Origin: Limnephilus marmoratus
Taxonomy: Eukaryota > Arthropoda > Insecta > Trichoptera > Limnephilidae
Assembly: GCA_917880885.1 (NCBI GenBank)
Contig: OU862928.1
Span: 14,837,721-14,901,720 of the forward strand
DNA length: 64,000 nt
Direction: 5' to 3'
Shown: piece by piece, positions 56,833-64,000 of the stretch
Numbering within the stretch: the stretch's first letter is position 1
Layout of the letters: each line of letters begins with the position of its first letter
Made by a program: the position numbers and the translations under genes
The notes under the pieces: model-generated
Told to the model about the DNA's origin: nothing
Databases searched by the model: none
The model's input: the letters and a program-made list of their open reading frames with translations, nothing else

Positions 56833-57991
56833 TTTATTTATTTATTTTCGGGAAATCGACAGTTTACATTTTTACAGTTTGAACATGTTTGTATAGCCAA
56901 AATAAAACCAATTATGGATTTCCTCCATGTGACTTTACCTCTGATTAACAGCATAATAAAAAAAATTAAATAATAAATTTATAATAAAGCAGTATGAGAT
57001 CAAAAATTTTATAAAACAAAAGATTAAGTATATAAAACTAAAATTTACATAAAACATAAAATATCAATACATTGGTAACCATAAGAAGCCAGATTGTACA
57101 TATAAATCAAATCATAACAGAATTAAAGATAAACGATAGAAACATAGACACATAACATATTCATGAAACATCAGAGAAATACTCTTTTATGTACCCCTTA
57201 TATTTGGTAGGTTCGGAATTGAAAATGTCCACCTTGGATAATATGCTATTGTAACTATTGCATAGTCTGTTCAGACAAGAATTTTGCTTGCAGTTTGTCT
57301 TGCATTGATCAACCCTGAACAGGACAGAAGAGCGTGTTGTACGCGCAGGTACATTAAATTGAATTTTATTTAGCAACTCTGGGCATTGAATATTATTGTT
57401 AACTAATTTATACAGGAATATTGCATCCGTATGATGCCTTCGTACACTCAATGAATCAATTTTAAAGTATGAGGCTGCCTCTGCATAATTATTGAATCTT
57501 ACATATGACTTGTAACAAAGATATTTGAGGAATTTGTTTTGAATTGCTTCAATTTTGTTCGTATGGATTTTATAAAATGGAGACCAAACAACTGACGCAA
57601 ACTCCAAATGACTTCGTACGTAGGTAAAGTAGAGTTGCTTAATGACGTTGATACTATTAAAAAGTTTTGTGTTTCTCATGATAAAACCTAACATTTTAGC
57701 AGCCTTATTTGTGATTTGTTGTATATGAAGGTTATATTGTAGTTTACTATCAAGGGTTATTCCAAGATCACGAATATCTGAGACTGTTGCAATGTTGTTG
57801 TTATTTATAGAATAATTAAATAATGTTTTATTTTTATTTCTTGAAAAGGTAATATGATGACATTTTGAGACATTTAGAAATAGTTGATTTTATTGCCAAT
57901 AGGTAAATATATTGTTTAAATCATGTTGTAAATTGACGCAATCGTTTAGACTTTTTATTGGCTTGTATAGCTTGGCATCATCAGCAAATAT
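56833..57991 (-). mobile_element. LINE-10 tail, copy c
   Basis: Third copy. RT C-terminal frame open (57161-57694), ending VS instead of FS. Confidence 0.85.
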
Positions 57992-58111
57992 ACATAATTA
58001 TACACATCATTTTATGTTCTGAGCCCTGCAAAAAATCAATGTAAAGAAAGGATTATTTTTTAAATGAAGATAAACCACGGGGAAAGCTTATAAATACATA
58101 ATTTATTTTAG

Positions 58112-58318
58112 TTACATGCGAACTGAAGACATCCAATTCTGTAAACTTCTTGTGCAACGATTCTACCTCTTCACCCATACCTTGCTCAAATAAGATAGTT
58201 GATGGGAAAACCATTTACTTTACTTGTAAGCAAGGTTACAGTCGCGTTGAAGGAACGAACCAGGGGATAACCTGCAGAGGCGGCCAGTGGGACAAACCCA
58301 TACCCTCGTGCTCTCCAA
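58112..58318 (+). CDS. CCP exon A, copy 12
   Basis: 207 bp. Copy-4 type (Leu13, Phe36, AGT). Confidence 0.8.
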
Positions 58319-58578
58319 GTAAGTCAAATGCTCAGTTCAATCATTTTTAAATTCAGTTCGTCTATTTGAACTCCGATTTGTTTTCGTGAATGCCTGAATA
58401 AATGCGAATCTTATTTGTTGGAAATAATTCACAAATTTGAATGGAAGGCAATTCTAGAATTATTATAATATTTTTTATATTACGTTATGAGCCTGCAAGA
58501 AATCAATGAAAAAAAAGAAACATGTTTTAAATGAAGACAAACCATGGGGAAAGCTTATGAATACATAATTTATTTTAG

Positions 58579-58785
58579 TTACATGCGAACTGAAGACATC
58601 CAATTCTGTAAATTTCATGTGCAACGATTCTACCTCTTCACCCATACCTTGCTCAAATAAGATAGTTGATGGGAAAACCATTTACATTACTTGTAAGCAA
58701 GGTTACAGCCGCGTTGAAGGAACGAACCAGGGGATAACCTGCAGTGGCGGCCAGTGGGACAAGCCCATACCCTCGTGCTCTCAAA
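58579..58785 (+). CDS. CCP exon A, copy 13
   Basis: 207 bp. Copy-5 type (AAT, Ser55, Gln68). Confidence 0.8.
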
Positions 58786-59045
58786 GTAAGTCAAATGCCC
58801 AGTTCAATCATTTTTAAATTCAGTTCGTCTATTTGAACTCCGATTTGTTTTCGTGAATGCCTGAATAAATGCGAATCTTATTTGTTGGAAATAATCCACA
58901 AATTTGAATGGAAGGCACTTCTAGAGTTATGATTATATACTTTATTTTATGTTCTGAGCCCTGCAAAAAATCAATGGAAAAAAGTAATTTATATTAAATG
59001 AAGATAAACTACGGGGAAAGCTTATGAATACATAATTTATTTTAG

Positions 59046-59252
59046 TTACATGCGAACTGAAGACATCCAATTCTGAAAACTTCATGTGCAACGATTCTAC
59101 CTCTTCACCCATACCTTGCTCAAATAAGATAGTTGATGGGAAAACTATTTACATTACTTGTAAGCAAGGTTACAGCCGCGTTGAAGGAACGAACCAGGGG
59201 ATAACCTGCAGAGGCGGCCAGTGGGACAAACCCATACCCTCGTGCTCTCCAA
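59046..59252 (+). CDS. CCP exon A, copy 14
   Basis: 207 bp. Copy-6 type (Glu10, ACT). From here no LINE insert interrupts the array. Confidence 0.8.
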
Positions 59253-59512
59253 GTAAGTCAAATGCTCAGTTCAATCATTTTTAAATTAAGTTTGTCTATT
59301 TGAATTCGATTTTGTTTTCGTGAATGCGTGAATAAATGCGAATCTTTTTTGTTGGAAATAATTCACAAACTTGAATGGAAAGCACTTCTAGAGTTATGAT
59401 TATATTCTTTATTTTATGTTATGAGCCCTGCAAGAAATCAATGGAAAAAAGTAATATGTATTAAATGAAGATAAACTACGGGGAATGCTTATGAATACAT
59501 AATTTATTTTAG

Positions 59513-59719
59513 TTACATGCGAACTGAAGACATCCAATTCTGAAAACTTCATGTGCAACGATTCTACCTCTTCACCTATACCTTGCTCAAATAAGATAGT
59601 TGATGGGAAAACCATTTACATTTCTTGTAAGCAAGGTTACAGCCGCGTTGAAGGAACGAACCAGGGGATAACCTGCAGAGGCGGCCAGTGGGACAAACCC
59701 ATACCCTCGTGCTCTCCAA
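59513..59719 (+). CDS. CCP exon A, copy 15
   Basis: 207 bp. Glu10, Thr37Ser (TCT), silent CCT at Pro21. Confidence 0.8.
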
Positions 59720-59979
59720 GTAAGTCAAATGCTCAGTTCAATCATTTTTAAATTAAGTTTGTCTATTTGAATTCGATTTTGTTTTCGTGAATGCGTGAAT
59801 AAACGCGAATCTTTTTTGTTGGAAATAATTCACAAATTTGAATGGAAGGCACTTCTAGAGTTATGATTATATACTTTATTTTATGTTCTGAGCCCTGCAA
59901 AAAATCAATGGAAAAAAGTAATTTATATTAAATGAAGATAAACTACGGGGAAAGCTTATGAATACATAATTTATTTTAG

Positions 59980-60186
59980 TTAAATGCGAACTGAAGACAT
60001 CCAATTCTGAAAACTTCATGTGCAACGATTCTACCTCTTCACCCATACCTTGCTCAAATAAGATAGTTGATGGGAAAACTATTTACATTACTTGTAAGCA
60101 AGGTTACAGCCGCGTTGAAGGAACGAACCAGGGGATAACCTGCAGAGGCGGCCAGTGGGACAAACCCATACCCTCGTGCTCTCCAA
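59980..60186 (+). CDS. CCP exon A, copy 16
   Basis: 207 bp. Thr1Lys (AAA), Glu10, ACT. The upstream intron matches that of copy 14, giving a 934-bp dimer. Confidence 0.8.
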
Positions 60187-60446
60187 GTAAGTCAAATGCT
60201 CAGTTCAATCATTTTTAAATTAAGTTTGTCTATTTGAATTCGATTTTGTTTTCGTGAATGCGTGAATAAATGCGAATCTTTTTTGTTGGAAATAATTCAC
60301 AAACTTGAATGGAAAGCACTTCTAGAGTTATGATTATATTCTTTATTTTATGTTATGAGCCCTGCAAGAAATCAATGGAAAAAAGTAATATGTATTAAAT
60401 GAAGATAAACTACGGGGAAAGCTTATAAATACATAATTTATTTTAG

Positions 60447-60653
60447 TTACATGCGAACTGAAGACATCCAATTCTGAAAACATCATGTGCAAAGATTCTA
60501 CCTCTTCACCCATACCTTGCTCAAATAAGATAGTTGATGGGAAAACCATTTACATTACTTGTAAGCAAGGTTACAGCCGCGTTGAAGGAACGAATAAGGG
60601 GATAACCTGCAGAGGCGGCCAGTGGGACAAACCCATACCCTCGTGCTCTCCAA
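60447..60653 (+). CDS. CCP exon A, copy 17
   Basis: 207 bp. Glu10, Phe12Ile, Asn15Lys, Gln50Lys. Confidence 0.8.
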
Positions 60654-60913
60654 GTAAGTCAAATGCTCAGTTCAATCATTTTTAAATTTAGTTTGTCTAT
60701 TTGAATTCGATTTTGATTTCGTGAATGCGTGAATAAATGCGAATCTTTTTTGTTGGAAATAATTCACAAATTTGAATGGAAAGCACTTCTAGAGTTATGA
60801 TTATATTCTATATTTTATGTTATGAGCCCTGCGAGAAATCAATGGAAAAAAGTAATATGTATTAAATGAAGATAAACTACGGGGAAAGCTTATGAATACA
60901 TAATTTATTTTAG

Positions 60914-61120
60914 TTACATGCGAACTGAAGACATCCAATTCTGAAAACTTCATGTGCAACGATTCTACCTCTTCACCCATACCTTGCTCAAATAAGATAG
61001 TTGATGGGAAAACCATTTACATTTCTTGTAAGCAAGGTTACAGCCGCGTTGAAGGAACGAACCAGGGGATTACCTGCAGAGGCGGCCAGTGGGACAAACC
61101 CATACCCTCGTGCTCTCCAA
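60914..61120 (+). CDS. CCP exon A, copy 18
   Basis: 207 bp. Glu10, Thr37Ser, silent ATT at Ile52. Confidence 0.8.
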
Positions 61121-61380
61121 GTAAGTCAAATGCTCAGTTCAATCATTTTTAAATTAAGTTTATCTATTTGAAATCGATTTTGTTTTCGTGAAGGCGTGAA
61201 TAAATGCGAATCTTTTTTGTTGGAAATAATTCACAAACTTGAATGGAAAGCACTTCTAGAGTTATGATTATATTCTTTATTTTATGTTATGAGCCCTGCG
61301 AGAAATTAATGGAAAAAAGTAATATGTATTAAATGAAGATAAACTACGGGGAAAGCTTATGAATACATAATTTATTTTAG

Positions 61381-61587
61381 TAACATGCGAACTGAAGACA
61401 TCCAATTCTGAAAACATCATGTGCAAAGATTCTACCTCTTCACCCATACCTTGCTCAAATAAGATAGTTGATGGGAAAACCATTTACATTACTTGTAAGC
61501 AAGGTTACAGCCGCGTTGAAGGAACGAACCAGGGGATAACCTGCAGAGGCGGCCAGTGGGACAAACCCATACCCTCGTGCTCTCCAA
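61381..61587 (+). CDS. CCP exon A, copy 19
   Basis: 207 bp. First bases TA instead of TT (split codon still Ile). Glu10, Ile12, Lys15. Confidence 0.8.
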
Positions 61588-61847
61588 GTAAGTCAAATGC
61601 TCAGTTCAATCATTTTTAAATTAAGTTTATCTATTTGAATTCGATTTTGTTTTCGTGAAGGCGTGAATAAATGCGAATCTTTTTTGTTGGAAATAATTCA
61701 CAAACTTGAATGGAAAGCACTTCTAGAGTTATGATTATATTCTTTATTTTATGTTCTGAGCCCTGCGAGAAATCAATGGAAAAAAGTAATATGTATTAAA
61801 TGAAGATAAACTACGGGGAAAGCTTATGAATACATAATTTATTTTAG

Positions 61848-62054
61848 TTACATGCGAACTGAAGACATCCAATTCTGAAAACATCATGTGCAAAGATTCT
61901 ACCTCTTCACCCATACCTTGCTCAAATAAGATAGTTGATGGGAAAACCATTTACATTACTTGTAAGCAAGGTTACAGCCGCGTTGAAGGAACGAATCAGG
62001 GGATAACCTGCAGAGGCGGCCAGTGGGACAAACCCATACCCTCGTGCTCTCCAA
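61848..62054 (+). CDS. CCP exon A, copy 20
   Basis: 207 bp. Glu10, Ile12, Lys15, silent AAT at Asn49. Intron variants shared with copy 17 (AATTTAGTTTGTC, TTTTGATTTCG) define a 1401-bp trimer. Confidence 0.8.
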
Positions 62055-62314
62055 GTAAGTCAAATGCTCAGTTCAATCATTTTTAAATTTAGTTTGTCTA
62101 TTTGAATTCGATTTTGATTTCGTGAATGCGTGAATAAATGCGAATCTTTTTTGTTGGAAATAATTCACAAATTTGAATGGAAAGCACTTCTAGAGTTATG
62201 ATTATATTCTATATTTTATGTTATGAGCCCTGCGAGAAATCAATGGAAAAAAGTAATATGTATTAAATGAAGATAAACTACGGGGAAAGCTTATGAATAC
62301 ATAATTTATTTTAG

Positions 62315-62521
62315 TTACATGTGAACTGAAGACATCCAATTCTGAAAACTTCATGTGCAACGATTCTACCTCTTCACCCATACCTTGCTCAAATAAGATA
62401 GTTGATGGGAAAACCATTTACATTTCTTGTAAGCAAGGTTACAGCCGCGTTGAAGGAACGAACCAGGGGATAACCTGCAGAGGCGGCCAGTGGGACAAAC
62501 CCATACCCTCGTGCTCTCCAA
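62315..62521 (+). CDS. CCP exon A, copy 21
   Basis: 207 bp. Glu10, Thr37Ser, silent TGT at Cys2. Partner of copy 18 in the trimer. Confidence 0.8.
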
Positions 62522-62780
62522 GTAAGTCAAATGCTCAGTTCAATCATTTTTAAATTAAGTTTATCTATTTGAATTCGATTTTGTTTTCGTGAATGCGTGA
62601 ATAAACGCGAATCTTTTTTGTTGGAAATAATTCACAAATTTGAATGGAAAGCACTTCTAGAGTTATGATTATATTCTTTATTTTATGTTATGAGCCCTGC
62701 AAGAAATCAATGGAAAAAAGTAATATGTATTAAATGAAGATAAACTACGGGAAAGCTTATGAATACATAATTTATTTTAG

Positions 62781-62987
62781 TTACATGCGAACTGAAGACA
62801 TCCAATTCTGTAAACTTCATGTGCAAAGATTCTACCTCTTCACCCATACCTTGCTCAAATAAGATAGTTGATGGGAAAACCATTTACATTTCTTGTAAGC
62901 AAGGTTACAGCCGCGTTGAAGGAACGACCCAGGGGATAACTTGCAGAGGCGGCCAGTGGGACAAACCCATACCCTCGTGCTCTCCAA
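62781..62987 (+). CDS. CCP exon A, copy 22
   Basis: 207 bp. Val10, Lys15, Thr37Ser, Asn49Thr. The intron before it is 1 bp shorter. Confidence 0.8.
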
Positions 62988-63246
62988 GTAAGTCAAATGC
63001 TCAGTTCAATCATTTTTAAATTAAGTTTGTCTATTTGAATTCGATTTTGTTTTCGTGAATGCGTGAATAAATGCGAATCTTATTTGTTGGAAATAATCCA
63101 CAAATTTGAATGGAAGGCACTTCTAGATTTATGATTATATTCTTTATTTTATGTTATGAGCCCTGCAAGAAATCAATGGAAAAAAGTAATATGTATTAAA
63201 TGAAGATAAACTACGGGAAAAGCTTATGAATACATAATTTATTTAG

Positions 63247-63453
63247 GTACATGCGAACTGAAGACATCCAATTCTGTATACTTCATGTGCAAAGATTCTA
63301 CCTCTTCACCCATACCTTGCTCAAATAAGATAGTTGATGGGAAAACCATTTACATTACTTGCAAGCAAGGTTACAGCCGCGTTGAAGGAACGAACCAGGG
63401 GATAACCTGCAGAGGCGGCCAGTGGGACAAACCCATACCCTCGTGCTCTCCAA
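63247..63453 (+). CDS. CCP exon A, copy 23 (altered acceptor)
   Basis: 207 bp. Acceptor ATTTAG/GTACATG instead of ATTTTAG/TTACATG, so the split codon becomes AGT (Ser) instead of Ile. Asn11Tyr, Lys15. The shortened pyrimidine run may weaken splicing. Confidence 0.75.
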
Positions 63454-63713
63454 GTAAGTCAAATGCTCAGTTCAATCATTTTTAAATTAAGTTTGTCTAT
63501 TTGAATTCGATTTTGTTTTCGTGAATGCGTGAATAAATGCGAATCTTTTTTGTTGGAAATAATTCACAAACTTGAATGGAAAGCACTTCTAGAGTTATGA
63601 TGATATTCTTTATTTTATGTTATGAGCCCTGCAAGAAATCAATGGAAAAAAGTAATATGTATTAAATGAAGATAAACTACGGGGAATGCTTATGAATACA
63701 TAATTTATTTTAG

Positions 63714-63920
63714 TTACATGCGAACTGAAGACATCCAATTCTGTAAACTTCATGTGCAAAGATTCTACCTCTTCACCCATACCTTGCTCAAATAAGATAG
63801 TTGATGGGAAAACCATTTACATTACTTGCAAGCAAGGTTACAGCCGCGTTGAAGGAACGAACCAGGGGATAACCTGCAGAGGCGGCCAGTGGGACAAACC
63901 CATACCCTCGTGCTCTCAAA
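63714..63920 (+). CDS. CCP exon A, copy 24
   Basis: 207 bp. Lys15, Pro68Gln, donor GTAAGC. Last exon in the window; the array runs on past base 64000. Confidence 0.8.
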
Positions 63921-64000
63921 GTAAGCCAAATGCTCAGTTCAATCATTTTTAAATTAAGTTTGTCTATTTGAATTCGATTTTGTTTTCGTGAATGCGTGAA

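Larger units (their letters stand above)
47990..64000 (+). repeat. Tandem CCP-exon array (467-bp monomer, higher-order repeats)
   Basis: Twenty-two exon A copies. The basic period is 467 bp (466-468): exon 207 + intron ~260. Exon starts: 47990, 49630, 50098, 50565, 52244, 53871, 54339, 54807, 56485, 58112, 58579, 59046, 59513, 59980, 60447, 60914, 61381, 61848, 62315, 62781, 63247, 63714. The long gaps hold LINE-10 or TE-11. Larger periods: 4241 bp (52244 to 56485), 934 bp (59046 to 59980), 1401 bp (60447 to 61848). It continues beyond the window. Confidence 0.95.

Noticed and set aside
47841..63816. Repeated 65-83-codon frames on the minus strand over every CCP exon (MVFPSTILFEQG...)
   Set aside because: They are antisense shadows of the conserved exon. 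The + strand has splice sites, phase and the CCP cysteine pattern.
48028..63952. 66-codon frames ending SKSNAQFNHF read as small complete genes
   Set aside because: The end is intron translated past GTAAGT, and the apparent Met (sometimes TTG) is codon 13 of the exon. The exon starts 36 bp upstream at the acceptor.
47990..64000. Regular repeats as a CRISPR array
   Set aside because: Period is 467 bp with a coding, spliced exon; eukaryotic context.

Overview
The window is AT-rich arthropod (most likely insect) genomic DNA. The evidence is phase-1 introns around CCP/sushi exons, insect-type Helitron ends (TC...CTAG), BEL/Pao LTR elements, an R1-clade LINE, and several Jockey/CR1-type LINEs with (AAAT)n tails. 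The order cannot be resolved from the sequence. There is no bacterial or phage content.

Host layer: the only likely host coding sequence is a repeated CCP (sushi) exon on the + strand. I find 24 copies, 22 of 207 bp and two of 198 bp. All are open, start after an AG acceptor and end at GTAAGT. All are phase 1-1, so any number can be joined or skipped in frame. Each encodes one six-cysteine CCP-like domain. The ancestral arrangement is a ~1.5-kb unit of a 5' non-coding block (U), exon A (the CCP) and exon B (a second, incomplete CCP half). It is seen intact at ~1840-3370, split by a Helitron in a second copy (3371-3832 plus 35783-36952), and again from 47456. From 47990 to the window end a shorter monomer, normally 467 bp, has taken over. 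It carries exon A only and was created by a junction between the intron after exon A and the end of block U. It holds 22 exon copies, with higher-order repeats of about 934, 1401 and 4241 bp, and it runs off the right edge.

Transposon layer: block U and its derivative introns have been hit repeatedly. Helitron A (3833-35782) holds a six-deep nest: Helitron A > BEL-1 (4408-29790) > R1-like LINE (13503-28894) > LINE-4 (15737-26166) > LINE-6 (24086-25020), with BEL-2 (16931-24080) at the LINE-4/LINE-6 junction. BEL-2 has a complete 1717-codon gag-pol, two identical 428-bp LTRs and an ATTCT duplication, so it is the youngest. LINE-2 sits in BEL-1. LINE-5 (carrying a SINE) and a PIF/Harbinger-like MITE sit in the right part of Helitron A. 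Helitron B (36953-47455) encodes a broken Helitron protein and contains LINE-9, which is itself split by LINE-8. Two further LINE tails (LINE-10, TE-11) entered array introns and were then multiplied with the exons.

Reading: this is a locus where a single exon of an extracellular, probably immune-type CCP gene is being amplified by unequal exchange inside a transposon-dense region. Whether the exons are spliced into a giant multi-CCP protein, used alternatively, or are satellite-like copies cannot be told from this window. No promoter, signal-peptide exon or terminal protease exon is present here.
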